From Methylophilaceae bacterium (GTDB lineage Bacteria > Pseudomonadota > Gammaproteobacteria > Burkholderiales > Methylophilaceae): a DNA stretch of 64,000 nt. The notes under the pieces are model-generated. The model was not told where the DNA came from, did not search any database, and saw nothing but the letters and a program-made list of their open reading frames with translations. Positions within the stretch are counted from its first letter, which is position 1, and each line of letters starts with the position of its first letter. The position numbers and the translations under genes are program-made. This document shows positions 1-11,968 of the stretch, piece after piece. The DNA is taken from assembly GCA_028823485.1 (NCBI GenBank), contig JAPKBG010000004.1, positions 1 to 64,000 on the forward strand. Direction: 5' to 3'.

Positions 1-220
1 CTGCCAAGCTATTTATTTATCTATTAAAGCTCCGTTAGGAGCTTTTTTAGTTTTTGCTGTTGTATTTCTGAGTGCTGTTAGTGTGTTCTGGCGCTATAAA
101 TGAGGTGGGTGCATTCCAATTCACTGAATTTATTGATATAATTACTTGATGATTAGGGGCTGTATGCCCTTTTTTTATTTCCGCGGCATTCGTGTAGGTG
201 AACTTAAAGGATTGTTTGTG

Positions 221-685
221 CAAGATTTAGCAGGTTTGATTGATAAAACAGTAATGCAGCTTGGATTTGAGTTGGTAGACCTCGAGATGTCTAATCGAGG
301 AAAATTGTTACGTGTGTTTATTGATAAGCTTAATCCAAAAGATATTAAAGACAGTGTTGTTATTGAAGATTGTGTGTTGGTCAGCAATCAGCTAGGTAAC
401 GTATTAACTGTTGAGCACGAGATTGACTATGACAGGTTAGAGGTATCCTCGGCGGGTATGGATCGTGTTATTAAGAAAGAACAGGATTTTATTAGGTTTT
501 TAGGAGAGCGCGCGCAGGTTAAATTGCGAGCGCCAGTGATTGTTGAAGGCAAAGAGCCAAGAAAGAATTTTGTTGGCATTCTGCGTGGATTTGAAGATGG
601 GGTAATTCTGCTTGAGTGCGATGGTGTGGTCGAATCATTGCCGCTAAAGAGTATTGACAAAGCACGTTTAAGCCCACAGTTTTAA
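221..685 (+). CDS. rimP: Ribosome maturation factor RimP
   Basis: Protein ..LIDKTVMQLGFELVDLEMSNRGKLLRVFIDK..GMDRVIKKEQDFIRFLGERAQVKLR matches the RimP family; located directly upstream of nusA-infB. The ORF opens at 146 but the start is probably internal (exact start uncertain). Confidence 0.93.
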   Translation, partial: QDLAGLIDKTVMQLGFELVDLEMSNRGKLLRVFIDKLNPKDIKDSVVIEDCVLVSNQLGNVLTVEHEIDYDRLEVSSAGMDRVIKKEQDFIRFLGERAQVKLRAPVIVEGKEPRKNFVGILRGFEDGVILLECDGVVESLPLKSIDKARLSPQF

Positions 686-751
686 TTTATTTAAGTTTTA
701 ATGGTTAGCATTTGGATCATTAAGTAATTATTTTCAGTTCGGAGAGAAGCG

Positions 752-2218
752 ATGAGTCGTGACATTTTATTATTAGTAGATGCTTTAGCACACGAGAAAA
801 ATGTGAGTGAAGAGATTGTGTTTACTGCCTTGGAATTGGCTTTAGCTTCAGCGACTAAGAAAAATCATGAAGATAATACTGATATTCGTGTTTCAATTGA
901 TCGTGAAACAGGTGAGTACGAAACATTTAGAAGATGGCAGTATGTTGAGTATGATTTATTAGAAAGTTCAGATTTTCAATTTGACGAAGAAGATGAGCGT
1001 GCAATGGGTCGTCAAATTGGCGACCACTATGAAGAGCCATTAGCGTCAATTGAGTTCGGACGTATTGGTGCACAAGCAGCGAAGCAAGTTATTTTGCAAA
1101 AGGTGCGTGAGGCTGAACGTGAGCAAATCTTAGAAGATTTCTTAGCTCGTGACGAAACCATGGTAACTGGCGTGATTAAACGCATGGAAAAAGGTAACGC
1201 GCTGATTGAAGTGGGTCGTCTTGAGTGTGTTATCCCGCGTGAGTCAATGATTCCAAAAGAGAATCTACGCGTTGGTGATCGTATTCGTGCTAATTTATCA
1301 CGTATTGAACGTGGTGCGCGTGGGCCTCAGTTGATTTTGTCGCGTATCGCGCCAGATTTTTTAACACGGTTGTTTGAATTAGAAGTGCCAGAAATCGAAG
1401 AAGGCTTATTAGAGATTCGTTCAGCAGCCCGTGACCCTGGCTTGCGTTCAAAAATTGCAGTTAAAACGAATGATCAGCGTTTAGACCCTGTTGGCACTTG
1501 TGTGGGTATGCGTGGTTCACGCGTACAAGCAGTGACTGGTGAGCTTGCTGGAGAGCGTGTTGACATCGTGTTGTGGAGCATGGAGCCAGCACAGTTTGTG
1601 ATAAATGCCATGGCGCCAGCTGAAGTGGCTAGTATTGTTGTGAATGAAGATACGCATAGTATGGATGTGGTGGTTGATGAAGATCAGTTAGCACTAGCTA
1701 TTGGTCGTAGTGGCCAAAATGTGCGCCTCGCTTCAGAGTTAACTGGTTGGACACTTAACATTCTGACAGTAGAAGAGGCTGAGAAGAAAACGCAAGATGA
1801 GTATGCCAACGTGAGTCAAATATTCATGGAGAAACTGGACGTTGATGAAGAAGTTGCAGAGATCTTGGCGCAAGAAGGCTTTAGCACTTTAGAAGAAATT
1901 GCTTATGTACCAATGGCTGAAATGGTTGAAATTGAAGCATTTGATGAAGATACGATTAATGAATTACGTTCACGTGCACGTGCGGCCTTATTAACGGAAG
2001 CGATTGCTAAAGAAGAAAAAGTCGACGATTCAGCTGAAGGTTTGATCAAAATGGAAGGCATGGACGATGAAACTGCTACGTTATTAGCTTCGAAAAAAGT
2101 GGTAACAATGAATGACTTGGCAGAACTGGCCGTTGATGAGTTAGTAGAGTTAAGCGGGATGGATGAAGAGCGAGCAAAAACACTCATTATGACAGCGCGC
2201 GCACCTTGGTTTGAATAA
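752..2218 (+). CDS. nusA: Transcription termination/antitermination protein NusA
   Basis: 488 aa; S1/KH-type sequence (..[31 protein letters not shown]..) and C-terminal acidic repeats; rimP-nusA-infB synteny. Confidence 0.98.
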   Translation: MSRDILLLVDALAHEKNVSEEIVFTALELALASATKKNHEDNTDIRVSIDRETGEYETFRRWQYVEYDLLESSDFQFDEEDERAMGRQIGDHYEEPLASIEFGRIGAQAAKQVILQKVREAEREQILEDFLARDETMVTGVIKRMEKGNALIEVGRLECVIPRESMIPKENLRVGDRIRANLSRIERGARGPQLILSRIAPDFLTRLFELEVPEIEEGLLEIRSAARDPGLRSKIAVKTNDQRLDPVGTCVGMRGSRVQAVTGELAGERVDIVLWSMEPAQFVINAMAPAEVASIVVNEDTHSMDVVVDEDQLALAIGRSGQNVRLASELTGWTLNILTVEEAEKKTQDEYANVSQIFMEKLDVDEEVAEILAQEGFSTLEEIAYVPMAEMVEIEAFDEDTINELRSRARAALLTEAIAKEEKVDDSAEGLIKMEGMDDETATLLASKKVVTMNDLAELAVDELVELSGMDEERAKTLIMTARAPWFE

Positions 2219-2326
2219 GGCAGTGGTTTGAATAAAGCAGTGGTTTGAGTAAGTCATGAATTTGAATATATCATGACTTAAAACGATAATTTAAAGCAGT
2301 AAAAAGTAGAGAAACTGGAGCAGTAA

Positions 2327-5035
2327 ATGGCACAATCAACCGTTAAACAATTCGCCACAGAGCTGGGGTTACCCATCACTTTGCTATTAGAGCAATTGAA
2401 AAGCGCGGGCGTAGATAAATCTGCTGTCGACGATCAATTAGGTGAAGCTGATAAAACAGCCTTGCTCGACTACTTACGTAAAGAGCATGGTGCCGCGCAA
2501 GCGCCAAAAAATAAAATCACGCTGACACGTAAGCAAAGTACTGAGATTAAAAAAACTGATAGTGACGGTAGAGCCCGTACGATTCAGGTTGAAGTGCGTA
2601 AAAAACGCGTGTTGATGCGGGAAGAAGCAAAAGAAGAGTCTGCACCAGTTAAGGTGGAAGAAGCTGAGGTGACCGTTGGTGAAGCAACCCCAGATCTTGT
2701 TGTTGAAGCTGTGGTTGAAGCGCCTGTAGCAGAGGCTGCACCAGAGCCTGTCGCAGAAGAAGTAACGATGCCAGTTGAGGTTGAGTCAGCTAAAGAAGTA
2801 AAGCCAAAGCCTGTTGAGGTTGCACCAGAGCTGGTTGTTAAGCGTAGAAAACAAGTGCTGACACCAGAGCAGATTGCGATTCGTGAAAAAGAAGCAGAGC
2901 GTCATGCCAAGCTGGTTGCTTTTCAGCAAGATGATTTACGTAAAAAAGAAGCGTTAAAACAGCGTCGAATCGATGAAGAGCAAAAACGTAAAGAGGCTGA
3001 AGAAGCTGCTGCAAAAGAAAAATCAAAAAAACTAAGTGAAGGAACATTGCATAAGCCAGCTGCAAAAGCAGGCGCTACAGCTGCAAAGCCAGGCGCTAGC
3101 AAAGACGCTAAAAAAGACAAAAGCAGCAATAAAGATTGGAACGATAAAGAAAACCGTAAGCGTGGCTTTAAAACACGCGGTGCACCAACAGCTAATGGTT
3201 GGCGCTCTAAAAAAGGCAAGAATAAGTCATCGCAAAAACAAGAGGATGAAGAAAACGCATTTGTTGCACCTACTGAGGCAGTGGTGCATGAGGTCTTGGT
3301 GCCAGAAACCTTGTCTGTTTCAGATTTGGCGAAGAAAATGTTTGTAAAAGCCAATGAGGTCATTAAAACCCTGATGGGTATGGGTATGATGGTAACCATC
3401 AACCAAGTGCTTGATCAAGAAACGGCGATTATTATCGTTGAAGAAATGGGCCATACTGCCATTGCAGCTGCAGATAATGACCCTGAAACATTCTTGGAAG
3501 AAGTTGAGCATGAGGATGCGGTCTTAGAGAAACGACCACCAGTGGTGACAGTGATGGGTCATGTTGACCATGGTAAAACATCGTTACTCGATTACATTCG
3601 GACCAGTAAGATTGCTGGCGGAGAAGCCGGCGGAATTACGCAGCATATTGGTGCTTACCATGTAGAAACGCCAAATGGTATGGTGACGTTCCTAGATACA
3701 CCAGGTCACGAAGCCTTTACGGCGATGCGGGCACGTGGTGCAAAAGCGACTGACGTTGTTATTTTGGTGGTCTCTGCTGATGACGGTGTGATGCCGCAAA
3801 CAAGAGAAGCGATTCACCATGCTAAGGCAGGTAATGTGCCATTAGTTGTTGCAATTAATAAAATTGATAAGCCAGACTCTGATCCAGAGCGTGTAAAAAT
3901 GGAATTGGTGGCAGAAGAAGTAGTGCCAGAAGAGTTTGGTGGCGAAGTCATGTTCCGTGAGGTATCTGCGAAAACTGGTCAAGGCATTGATGAGTTGCTT
4001 GAAGCCCTATTACTGCAAGCTGAAGTGCTTGAATTGCAAGCGGCGAAAAACGTACCTGCTAAAGGTTTGGTTATTGAAGGTCGCTTAGATAAGGGTCGAG
4101 GCCCAGTTTCTACGATACTCGTACAATCAGGCACATTGAAGCGTGGCGATATGTTACTTGCTGGTAGCACTTATGGCCGTGTTCGAGCCATGTTAGATGA
4201 AACAGGTACGGAAATTAAAGAAGCAGGACCATCGATTCCTGTTGAGGTTTTAGGTTTGTCTGATGTCCCAGCTTCTGGTGAAGAAGTGATTGTCTTGAAT
4301 GATGAGCGTAAAGCGCGTGAAATCGCGATTTTCCGTCAAGGTAGGTTCCGTGATGTGAAGTTTGCGAAACAGCAGGCAGCGAAACTTGAAAATATGATGG
4401 GAAAAATGGCGGATGGCGAAGTGCAAACGCTAGGCTTGATTATTAAATCTGACGTACAAGGTTCAAATGAGGCGTTAGAAACAAGCCTACTCAAGCTAGC
4501 GACTGAAGAAGTCCGTGTGAATATTATTCACACTGGCGTTGGTGCTATTAGTGAGTCTGACGTTAACTTGGCCATGGCTTCAAATGCGGTATTGATTGGC
4601 TTTAATGTACGTGCCGATACTGGCGCGCGTAAGTTGGTTGAAGCGAACGGCGTCGATGTACGCTACTACAATATTATTTATGAAGCGGTTGATGAAATTA
4701 AAGCGGCACTGAGTGGAATGTTGGCACCAGAGAAACGTGAAAGTATTATCGGTAGTGTTGAAATTCGTGAAGTATTCCGTATTTCTAAAATCGGTGCAGT
4801 CGCTGGTTGTTATGTGCGAGATGGCCGTATTACAAGTGAATCAAAAATCCGCGTATTACGTGACAATCTAATTATTCACACAGGTGAATTAGATTCATTG
4901 AAACGCTTTAAAGATGACGTAAAAGAAGTAAAAAACAACTTTGAATGTGGTCTTTCATTGAAAGGTTATAACGACCTTGATGTGGGCGATTTATTAGAAG
5001 TCTATGAAGTATTAGAGATTGCTCGCTCACTATAA
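2327..5035 (+). CDS. infB: Translation initiation factor IF-2
   Basis: 902 aa; G-domain motifs [27 protein letters not shown]; charged N-terminal region. Confidence 0.98.
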   Translation: MAQSTVKQFATELGLPITLLLEQLKSAGVDKSAVDDQLGEADKTALLDYLRKEHGAAQAPKNKITLTRKQSTEIKKTDSDGRARTIQVEVRKKRVLMREEAKEESAPVKVEEAEVTVGEATPDLVVEAVVEAPVAEAAPEPVAEEVTMPVEVESAKEVKPKPVEVAPELVVKRRKQVLTPEQIAIREKEAERHAKLVAFQQDDLRKKEALKQRRIDEEQKRKEAEEAAAKEKSKKLSEGTLHKPAAKAGATAAKPGASKDAKKDKSSNKDWNDKENRKRGFKTRGAPTANGWRSKKGKNKSSQKQEDEENAFVAPTEAVVHEVLVPETLSVSDLAKKMFVKANEVIKTLMGMGMMVTINQVLDQETAIIIVEEMGHTAIAAADNDPETFLEEVEHEDAVLEKRPPVVTVMGHVDHGKTSLLDYIRTSKIAGGEAGGITQHIGAYHVETPNGMVTFLDTPGHEAFTAMRARGAKATDVVILVVSADDGVMPQTREAIHHAKAGNVPLVVAINKIDKPDSDPERVKMELVAEEVVPEEFGGEVMFREVSAKTGQGIDELLEALLLQAEVLELQAAKNVPAKGLVIEGRLDKGRGPVSTILVQSGTLKRGDMLLAGSTYGRVRAMLDETGTEIKEAGPSIPVEVLGLSDVPASGEEVIVLNDERKAREIAIFRQGRFRDVKFAKQQAAKLENMMGKMADGEVQTLGLIIKSDVQGSNEALETSLLKLATEEVRVNIIHTGVGAISESDVNLAMASNAVLIGFNVRADTGARKLVEANGVDVRYYNIIYEAVDEIKAALSGMLAPEKRESIIGSVEIREVFRISKIGAVAGCYVRDGRITSESKIRVLRDNLIIHTGELDSLKRFKDDVKEVKNNFECGLSLKGYNDLDVGDLLEVYEVLEIARSL

Positions 5036-5418
5036 TGGCAAAAGCCTTTTCAAGGTCTAGCCGAGTAGCTGAACAAATGCGCCGTGAATTAGCGGATTTG
5101 TTGCAGTTCGAAGTGAAAGACCCGCGTGTTGGCATGGTGACAGTAACTGAGGTGGAGGTCACTGGAGACATGGAGCATGCTAAGGTCTTTTATAGTGCAG
5201 CAGCAGGTACGCCAGAGTTGCAAGCTGGCTTAGAAAAGTCGTCTGGCTTTTTACGCTCACAAGTGGCTAAGCGGATGTTGTTACGCAAGGTGCCTCAGCT
5301 GCACTTTCAATATGATGCTTCTTCAGACTATAGTATGAAAATGACCAAATTGATTGATGAAGCATTAGCAAATAGTCCAAAAGACGACAACGACCGTAAA
5401 GATAGTTCAGAAGACTAA
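5035..5418 (+). CDS. rbfA: 30S ribosome-binding factor RbfA
   Basis: SRSSRVAEQMRRELADLLQFEVKDPRVGMVTVTEVEVTGDMEHAKVFYS; overlaps the infB stop. Confidence 0.97.
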   Translation: MAKAFSRSSRVAEQMRRELADLLQFEVKDPRVGMVTVTEVEVTGDMEHAKVFYSAAAGTPELQAGLEKSSGFLRSQVAKRMLLRKVPQLHFQYDASSDYSMKMTKLIDEALANSPKDDNDRKDSSED

Positions 5419-5422
5419 GCTT

Positions 5423-6322
5423 TTGCAGTTCCGACGCACGAAAAGAAAAATTGATGGTATTTTATTGCTAGATAAGCCACTCGGCTATTCTTCCAACCAA
5501 GCATTACAAAAAATAAAATGGCTATTCCAAGCCACCAAAGCTGGCCATACTGGCACCTTAGATCCACTTGCGACAGGTTTGCTTCCGATTTGCTTGGGTG
5601 AAGCAACTAAGTTTGCGCAACATGTGACCGATGCCGGCAAAACCTATATTGCTAACATCAAGTTTGGTGTTCAAACCAGGACTGGCGATGCTGAAGGTGA
5701 AGTTGTTTCAACTAAGCCTGTCAATATAACCAAATCTGAGCTAGAGCAAGCTTGTCAGAAATTCTTGGGTGAAGTTAGCCAAGTGCCACCGATGTATTCT
5801 GCGTTAAAACATAAGGGCAAGCCTTTGTATGAGTATGCGAGAGCTGGCATTGAAATTGAACGTCCAGCAAGGCAAGTCACTATTACAAAAATCGCGGTAG
5901 ATTCGTTTATAAATGATGAAGCTATTATTACTGTTAGCTGCAGCAAAGGTACTTATATCCGCACGTTAGCAGAAGATATCGCCAATACCCTGGATAATCA
6001 CGCACATTTAATTGGTTTGCGACGAATTGAAACGGCTGGTTATGATATTGCTGATGCGATGACAATCGAAGCCGTTGAAGAGCTAGCAATGGAGTTACGC
6101 GATGCACAACTGCTGCCAGTAGACACGGCGATTAGTGTATTACCGAAAATTACGATCAGTGCTGACGCGGCTTTTTACTTTAAGCAAGGGCAGGCTTTTT
6201 GGGAAGCTGGCAGTATTCCAGATGGTGAGTTGCGCGTGTATGCCGAAGATGGTGTTTTTCTTGGCTTAGGAAAATTAATGGAAGACGGAAAAATCACCGC
6301 AAAGCGATTAGTCCATTTGTAA
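5423..6322 (+). CDS. truB: tRNA pseudouridine(55) synthase TruB
   Basis: GILLLDKPLGYSSNQALQKIKWLFQATKAGHTGTLDPLATGLLPICLGEATKF; TTG start. Confidence 0.97.
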   Translation: MQFRRTKRKIDGILLLDKPLGYSSNQALQKIKWLFQATKAGHTGTLDPLATGLLPICLGEATKFAQHVTDAGKTYIANIKFGVQTRTGDAEGEVVSTKPVNITKSELEQACQKFLGEVSQVPPMYSALKHKGKPLYEYARAGIEIERPARQVTITKIAVDSFINDEAIITVSCSKGTYIRTLAEDIANTLDNHAHLIGLRRIETAGYDIADAMTIEAVEELAMELRDAQLLPVDTAISVLPKITISADAAFYFKQGQAFWEAGSIPDGELRVYAEDGVFLGLGKLMEDGKITAKRLVHL

Positions 6323-6474
6323 CAGTACGACAAAACGCTCACACAGCCCTTTTAAAGCTTTAAAATTCTTGCGCTTTTACGATAACGCGCTACCCTGACA
6401 GTTAGTGTTTTGTCATTTATCTACCACACACAAGGGTAGTCGGCATTGCCTATTTCTATAAGTGAGGGTAACCC

Positions 6475-7137
6475 ATGACAACGCCAATCCGCGTCAAGTA
6501 TCAAACCATCGAAATCGGTAGCATCGATATTCATTTGTGTACATTACGAGATAAGCAACAATATAGTGATCCAGACGATATTGCAAAAAATCTCGGTATC
6601 AATGATACCTTGTGGCCACTATTTGGTGTGGTATGGCCTTCTAGCTTAGTGCTCGCACATTATATGAATGACTATGCAACGGATGGTAAGCGAATACTAG
6701 AAATTGGTTGTGGTATGGCATTAACCAGTTTAATGCTCAACAAGCAACACGCTGACATCACAGCAACCGATCATCACCCAGAGGTTGGCGACTTCTTGAA
6801 ACGCAACTCTGAGCTTAATCATGATGCGGATATTCAATACGAACGTGCTGATTGGTCAGAAGATACTGATTCTTTAGGTCGGTTTGATCTGATTATTGGT
6901 AGTGATATTTTGTATGAAGATGAACATATTCAGCAATTAGCCAATTTTGTTGAACAACATAGCCTGCCTAATTGTGAGGTGGTCTTAGTTGACCCAGGAA
7001 GAGGCAGAAAAAATAAACTAGGCTTGCAGATGGAAAAACACGGCTATCAAAGTGAGCAAATAAAACCAATAAATACCGATTACTTAGAAATGCCATTTAA
7101 AGGCTTTGTATTGAAATACTGGCGAACTGCTAAGTAA
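6475..7137 (+). CDS. Class I SAM-dependent methyltransferase (METTL21/nicotinamide N-methyltransferase-like)
   Basis: VLAHYMND..GKRILEIGCGMALTSLMLNKQHADITATDHHPEV; D(L/I)IIGSDILYEDEHI motif. Confidence 0.8.
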   Translation: MTTPIRVKYQTIEIGSIDIHLCTLRDKQQYSDPDDIAKNLGINDTLWPLFGVVWPSSLVLAHYMNDYATDGKRILEIGCGMALTSLMLNKQHADITATDHHPEVGDFLKRNSELNHDADIQYERADWSEDTDSLGRFDLIIGSDILYEDEHIQQLANFVEQHSLPNCEVVLVDPGRGRKNKLGLQMEKHGYQSEQIKPINTDYLEMPFKGFVLKYWRTAK

Positions 7138-7332
7138 AAGGTGAAAAGAATCACAAAAAACGATAAATTGACTTAAAAACAGAAGCTTAAGCCCGAAAAG
7201 TTTGGTGTTTTGTGAGTTTATGTCTATAATGCTCGTCTCATGTGATTAAGCATGTAAATTGAATGCAAGCGCAGGTTAGGTAAATAGGTTACTTCGCTAT
7301 GTTTGTATTGACGCTAACTTAAGGATATAAAG

Positions 7333-7602
7333 ATGGCAGTTACAGCGCAAGACTCAGCAAAAATTATTAAAGAATATCAACGTGCCCCAAATGATACGGC
7401 TAGCCCAGAAGTGCAAGTGGCATTGTTAACAAACCGTATTACTTACTTAACAGAGCATTTTAAAGCAAACAAAAAAGACAATCACTCACGTCGTGGTTTG
7501 TTGGCTATGGTTAGCCAGCGACGTAAGTTATTAGATTATCTTAAAGGTAGAGACGCAAGCCGTTATCAAGCATTAATTAGTAAACTAGGCTTACGTAAAT
7601 AA
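7333..7602 (+). CDS. rpsO: 30S ribosomal protein S15
   Basis: 89 aa, ..[52 protein letters not shown]. Confidence 0.99.
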   Translation: MAVTAQDSAKIIKEYQRAPNDTASPEVQVALLTNRITYLTEHFKANKKDNHSRRGLLAMVSQRRKLLDYLKGRDASRYQALISKLGLRK

Positions 7603-7641
7603 TTTCTGTAAATGCGTTATTCGCCTTTATAGATGTGTAGA

Positions 7642-7677
7642 AAGTCGATTGCATTTAACGATGCGTCGGCTTTTTTT
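7642..7677 (+). terminator. Hairpin plus T-tract between rpsO and pnp (terminator and/or RNase processing site)
   Basis: agtcgattgcat-ttaacg-atgcgtcggct followed by TTTTTTT; imperfect stem. Confidence 0.55.
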
Positions 7678-7730
7678 ATTGTTTGATTGCTATTGGGTAG
7701 TGAATAGCAATCTATTGAAAAGGAAAACAA

Positions 7731-9836
7731 ATGTTTAATAAAGTAACGAAAAGTATTCAATATGGCGATCACACGCTAACGCTAGAAACTGGTGAGATTG
7801 CTCGCCAAGCTGATGCGACCGTGATGGTGAGCTATGGTGATACAGTTGTAATGGTTGCGGTTACTAGCCGTAGCGAAGTTAAAGCGGGTCAAGATTTCTT
7901 CCCTTTAACTGTTGATTACATGGAAAAAACATACGCTGCAGGTAAGATTCCTGGTAGCTTCTTTAAGCGTGAAGGCCGACCTTCAGAAAAAGAAACACTG
8001 ACATCACGTTTAATCGATCGTCCGTTACGTCCACTGTTCCCAGAGTCGTTTTACAATGAAGTGCAAGTGGTGGCAACAGTGATATCGTCAGATCCTGAAA
8101 TTGATTCAGATATTCCTGCGATTATTGGTGCTTCTGCTGCGATGTCATTATCTGGCATTCCATTCTTTGGCCCGTTAGGTGCTGCGCGTGTTGGTTATAT
8201 TGATGGCGAGTACATCCTTAACCCAAGTAAAACACAAATGGAAACAACTGACCTAGATTTGGTTGTTGCAGCAACTGAAACAGCTGTCATGATGGTTGAG
8301 TCTGAGGCGAAAGAGCTTTCAGAAGCAGTAATGTTGGGTGCAGTAACATTCGGTCATGAAGCAATGCAACCAGTCATTAAAATGATTAATGAATTAGCTG
8401 CTGAAGCAGGTAAGGACGCATGGGATTGGAAAGCACTTGAGCCAGATGCTGCGTTAATCGAAAAAGTAAAAAACCTAATCGGTGCAGATGTTGATGCTGC
8501 TTTCAAAATTAAAGAAAAAGGCGAGCGTTCAGCGAAGTTAAGCGAAATCAAAAAACGTTTAACAGATGCGCTCATTACTGAAGAAACTTCAACAGAAGAA
8601 GCCAATAAAATTAAAGGTGAGTTCTTTAACTTAGAAGCACAGACAGTGCGTAGCCAAATTTTGAATGGTGATCCACGTATTGATGGCCGTGATACACGTA
8701 CAGTGAGGCCTATTAGCATTCGTACGGGTGTATTGCCACGTACCCATGGTTCTGCCTTGTTTACGCGTGGTGAGACGCAGGCATTGGTTGTAGCAACATT
8801 AGGTACTGGCCGCGATGAGCAAAAAGTTGACGCCTTGCAAGGTGAGTTTACTGACAACTTTATGTTGCATTACAACTTCCCTCCATACGCAACTGGTGAA
8901 ACCGGTCGCGTTGGCACACCTAAGCGTCGTGAAATTGGTCATGGCCGTTTAGCTAAACGTGCATTGATTGCTGCATTGCCTCCTAAAGAAGACTTTGATT
9001 ACACAATGCGTGTGGTTTCAGAGATTACTGAATCAAATGGTTCTAGCTCTATGGCCTCTGTTTGTGGTGGTACTTTAGCATTGATGGATGCTGGCGTACC
9101 AATGAAAGCACCAGTAGCAGGTATTGCAATGGGCTTAATTAAAGATGGTAACCGCGTTGCTGTGTTGACTGATATTTTGGGTGATGAAGATCACTTAGGC
9201 GATATGGATTTTAAAGTAGCTGGTTCATTAAATGGTATTACTGCTTTGCAAATGGATATTAAAATCACCGGTATTACAGCACAAATTATGGAGGCTGCTT
9301 TAGCACAAGCCAAAGAAGGTCGTCAGCATATCTTAGCCATCATGCAAGAAGCGCTAGAGGCTGCTGACACTGAGATGTCTGAATTTGCACCACGTATTAT
9401 CAGTGTAAAAATAAACCCTGATAAAATCCGTGACGTGATTGGTAAAGGCGGTGCTGTGATTCAAGCATTGACTAAAGAAACCAATACTAATATCGACATC
9501 GATGAAGACGGTACTGTGAAAATTGCATGTACGAGCGCTGAAGAAGGTGAAGAAGCGAAACGGCGTATTGAAGAGATTACTGCTGATGTTGAAGTAGGTC
9601 AAATCTACGAAGGCCCAGTTGTTAAAGTATTAGACTTCGGTGCTGTAGTTTCATTGATCCCAGGTAAAGATGGCTTGGTTCATATTTCACAAATCGCACA
9701 TCAACGTGTGAATGCAGTCAGCGACTTCGTTAAAGAAGGCGACACTGTTAAAGTGAAAGTAGTTGAGATCGACGGTAAAGGCAAAGTGCGCTTAAGCATG
9801 AAAGCTTTGATCGAAGAGCCTGCTAAAGACGCTTAG
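7731..9836 (+). CDS. pnp: Polyribonucleotide nucleotidyltransferase
   Basis: 701 aa with two RNase PH domains, KH ([26 protein letters not shown]) and S1 domain. Confidence 0.99.
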   Translation: MFNKVTKSIQYGDHTLTLETGEIARQADATVMVSYGDTVVMVAVTSRSEVKAGQDFFPLTVDYMEKTYAAGKIPGSFFKREGRPSEKETLTSRLIDRPLRPLFPESFYNEVQVVATVISSDPEIDSDIPAIIGASAAMSLSGIPFFGPLGAARVGYIDGEYILNPSKTQMETTDLDLVVAATETAVMMVESEAKELSEAVMLGAVTFGHEAMQPVIKMINELAAEAGKDAWDWKALEPDAALIEKVKNLIGADVDAAFKIKEKGERSAKLSEIKKRLTDALITEETSTEEANKIKGEFFNLEAQTVRSQILNGDPRIDGRDTRTVRPISIRTGVLPRTHGSALFTRGETQALVVATLGTGRDEQKVDALQGEFTDNFMLHYNFPPYATGETGRVGTPKRREIGHGRLAKRALIAALPPKEDFDYTMRVVSEITESNGSSSMASVCGGTLALMDAGVPMKAPVAGIAMGLIKDGNRVAVLTDILGDEDHLGDMDFKVAGSLNGITALQMDIKITGITAQIMEAALAQAKEGRQHILAIMQEALEAADTEMSEFAPRIISVKINPDKIRDVIGKGGAVIQALTKETNTNIDIDEDGTVKIACTSAEEGEEAKRRIEEITADVEVGQIYEGPVVKVLDFGAVVSLIPGKDGLVHISQIAHQRVNAVSDFVKEGDTVKVKVVEIDGKGKVRLSMKALIEEPAKDA

Positions 9837-9856
9837 TAATCAGTTAGTCTGAAGTA

Positions 9857-9886
9857 ATAAAAAAGCCCGCTTAGCGGGCTTTTTTG
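9857..9886 (+). terminator. Rho-independent terminator downstream of pnp
   Basis: aaaaGCCCGCttaGCGGGCtttttt perfect stem with T-tract. Confidence 0.93.
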
Positions 9887-9936
9887 TAGGCGTTGTTTTT
9901 AGATAAAGCGTGTAACGCCAAGTTGTTTAAGTCGCT

Positions 9937-10359
9937 TTATTTTGCAACTTGTCTTTCTCTTAACTCAGCAAGTGTTTTGCAATCAATGCATAAGGTTGCT
10001 GTTGGGCGAGCTTCAAGACGCTTCAGGCCAATTTCAATGCCACAGCTTTCGCAGTAGCCATATTCTGCAGCATCAATGTTGCGCAAAGTGCCATCAATTT
10101 TTTTAATTAATTTACGTTCGCGGTCACGGTTACGTAACTCAAGCGCCATATCCGATTCTTGGCTAGCACGGTCATTCGGGTCAGCAAACGTAGCGGAATC
10201 ATCCTGCATGTGATGTACCGTGCGGTCAATATCATTACTTAGTTCAGTTTTCCACTTGTCTAAAATCGCGCGAAAGTGCTTTAGCTGTTTTTTATTCATA
10301 TACACTTCATCAGGTTTTTCCTGATAAGGAATGAAACTAATATTCGGTTTTTTACCCAT
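9937..10359 (-). CDS. dksA: RNA polymerase-binding transcription factor DksA
   Basis: HFRAILDKWKTELSNDIDRTVHHMQDDSATFADPNDRASQESDMALELRNRDRERKLIKKI..YCESCGIEIGLKRLEARPTATLCIDCK. Start chosen at MGKKPN; the ORF extends upstream to 10443. Confidence 0.95.
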   Translation of the reverse strand: MGKKPNISFIPYQEKPDEVYMNKKQLKHFRAILDKWKTELSNDIDRTVHHMQDDSATFADPNDRASQESDMALELRNRDRERKLIKKIDGTLRNIDAAEYGYCESCGIEIGLKRLEARPTATLCIDCKTLAELRERQVAK

Positions 10360-10461
10360 TTTTATGCCCAAAAAACTACTTAATAAAACAAATTTTGTAA
10401 GAATTTTACCGCGTGATTCTACATGATTCTTTGCCAGATGCAAGAGGTTTGCACTGCCAAG

Positions 10462-11322
10462 CTAATTTTTAGCTTCGTTTAGCTCCAATGCTAACAATGT
10501 GTTTTCCATTAATATTGCCACTGTCATTGGGCCAACGCCGCCTGGTACGGGGGTGATGAAGCCTGCCCGTTCTTTTGCAGTAGCAAATTCAACATCCCCA
10601 CTCAGCGAGCCATCGTCTAAGCGATTAATACCAATATCGATAACAATTGCACCCGGTTTAATCCACTCGCCTTTGATTAAACCTGCCTTACCAGCAGCGG
10701 CAACCACTAAGTCTGCGTGTTTGACATTCTCTTCCAAATTTTTGGTGTGGCGATGACAGCTAGTAATCGTTGCGCCAGCTAACATCAGCTCCAATGCCAT
10801 CGGCCTACCAACATGGTTAGAAACGCCCACAATCACGGCATCTAAGCCCATAGGATCAATGTTGCTAGCCTCAAGCATCTTAATCACACCAAATGGTGTG
10901 CAAGAGCGTAGCGCAGGCTGTCGAATGGCTAGGCGACCAATATTGTAAGGGTGGAAGCCATCAACATCTTTATTAACGTCCATATGCTCAATTAACCTAT
11001 CTTCATCAATGTGAGTAGGTAATGGAGACTGGACTAAAATACCATCGACAGTTATATCTGCATTCAGTTGATCAATCAGCACCAATAATTCAGCTTCTGT
11101 TGTCGAAGCCGGCAAATCATGCGAGATAGAAGTAACCCCAACTTTTTCGCAAGCTAAACGCTTATTTCGTACATAGATGGCAGAGGCTGGGTCTACACCA
11201 ATTAAAACAACAGCGAGACAAGGTGCGCGCTTGCCTGCGGCAATGCGTTCTGAAATGCGAGATTTAATACTATCGAGTAATTTTACTGAGATGGCTTTGC
11301 CATCAATTATTTGCGCTGACAT
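10462..11322 (-). CDS. folD: Bifunctional methylenetetrahydrofolate dehydrogenase/cyclohydrolase
   Basis: [69 protein letters not shown]. Confidence 0.98.
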   Translation of the reverse strand: MSAQIIDGKAISVKLLDSIKSRISERIAAGKRAPCLAVVLIGVDPASAIYVRNKRLACEKVGVTSISHDLPASTTEAELLVLIDQLNADITVDGILVQSPLPTHIDEDRLIEHMDVNKDVDGFHPYNIGRLAIRQPALRSCTPFGVIKMLEASNIDPMGLDAVIVGVSNHVGRPMALELMLAGATITSCHRHTKNLEENVKHADLVVAAAGKAGLIKGEWIKPGAIVIDIGINRLDDGSLSGDVEFATAKERAGFITPVPGGVGPMTVAILMENTLLALELNEAKN

Positions 11323-11414
11323 GAATGTGTTTCAGTAGTATCTTAGAAATAATTGAGGATTTTATCATATTTGATTTGACCAATCGATTATATTCGAGTA
11401 TATTTCTGCCTCTT

Positions 11415-11491
11415 CGGCGTGTAGCGTAGCCTGGTAGCGCGCCTGCTTTGGGAGCAGGATGTCGGGAGTTCGAATCTCTCCACGCCGACCA
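11415..11491 (+). tRNA. tRNA-Pro (anticodon TGG)
   Basis: cggcgtgtagcgtagcctggtagcgcgcctgctttgggagcaggatgtcgggagttcgaatctctccacgccgacca; cloverleaf arms, TTTGGGA loop, encoded CCA. Confidence 0.96.
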
Positions 11492-11544
11492 AATTTTCTT
11501 TGGTTTACCCGATGATAATGACATTGCGTCATTTAATTAACAAT

Positions 11545-11621
11545 CTGCCCGTAGCTCAACCGGATAGAGCACCAGCCTTCTAAGCTGGGGGTTATAGGTT
11601 CGATTCCTATCGGGCAGGCCA
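11545..11621 (+). tRNA. tRNA-Arg (anticodon TCT)
   Basis: ctgcccgtagctcaaccggatagagcaccagccttctaagctgggggttataggttcgattcctatcgggcaggcca; CCAGC-cttctaa-GCTGG anticodon arm. Confidence 0.95.
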
Positions 11622-11637
11622 GATTGATCGTTTTATG

Positions 11638-11713
11638 GTGGCTGTAGCTCAGTTGGTAGAGTCCCGGATTGTGATTCCGGTTGTCGTGGGTTCGAGCCCC
11701 ATCAGCCACCCCA
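11638..11713 (+). tRNA. tRNA-His (anticodon GTG)
   Basis: gtggctgtagctcagttggtagagtcccggattgtgattccggttgtcgtgggttcgagccccatcagccacccca; CCGGA-ttgtgat-TCCGG. Confidence 0.96.
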
Positions 11714-11811
11714 TTATCTTCGTTTAAGATTCAACCCTTTAGCAAGTCTCATAGTCTATCTATAGTCGCTAATAATGCTGTTTGTCGTTCTCTTGTCCTT
11801 TTGGAGAAGTG

Positions 11812-11890
11812 TCTGGCTAGTATTCGTAAGCGCTCTAACGCATGGCAAGTAAGAATTCAACGTAGTGGTATCCCTTCTCGGTTAAGGATG
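11812..11890 (+). pseudogene. Remnant of a tyrosine integrase N-terminus
   Basis: Within the 11681..11959 ORF the peptide LASIRKRSNAWQVRIQRSGIPS resembles the arm-binding N-terminus of phage/island integrases (xASIRKRxNGWQVRIxRKGxPS); sits ~100 bp downstream of tRNA-His; no catalytic domain follows. Confidence 0.6.
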
Positions 11891-11968
11891 AATAGAAGAT
11901 TATTGCTATTGCTAGTAGGGCTTATTGTAAGTACCTCATCGTTCCCCCTTTTTTGCTAACCCATCCCA

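Noticed and set aside
11303-11524. ORF 11303..11524 (-) translating WRDSNSRHPAPKAGALPGYATRR
   Set aside because: Classic false ORF translated from the complementary strand of a tRNA gene (here tRNA-Pro).
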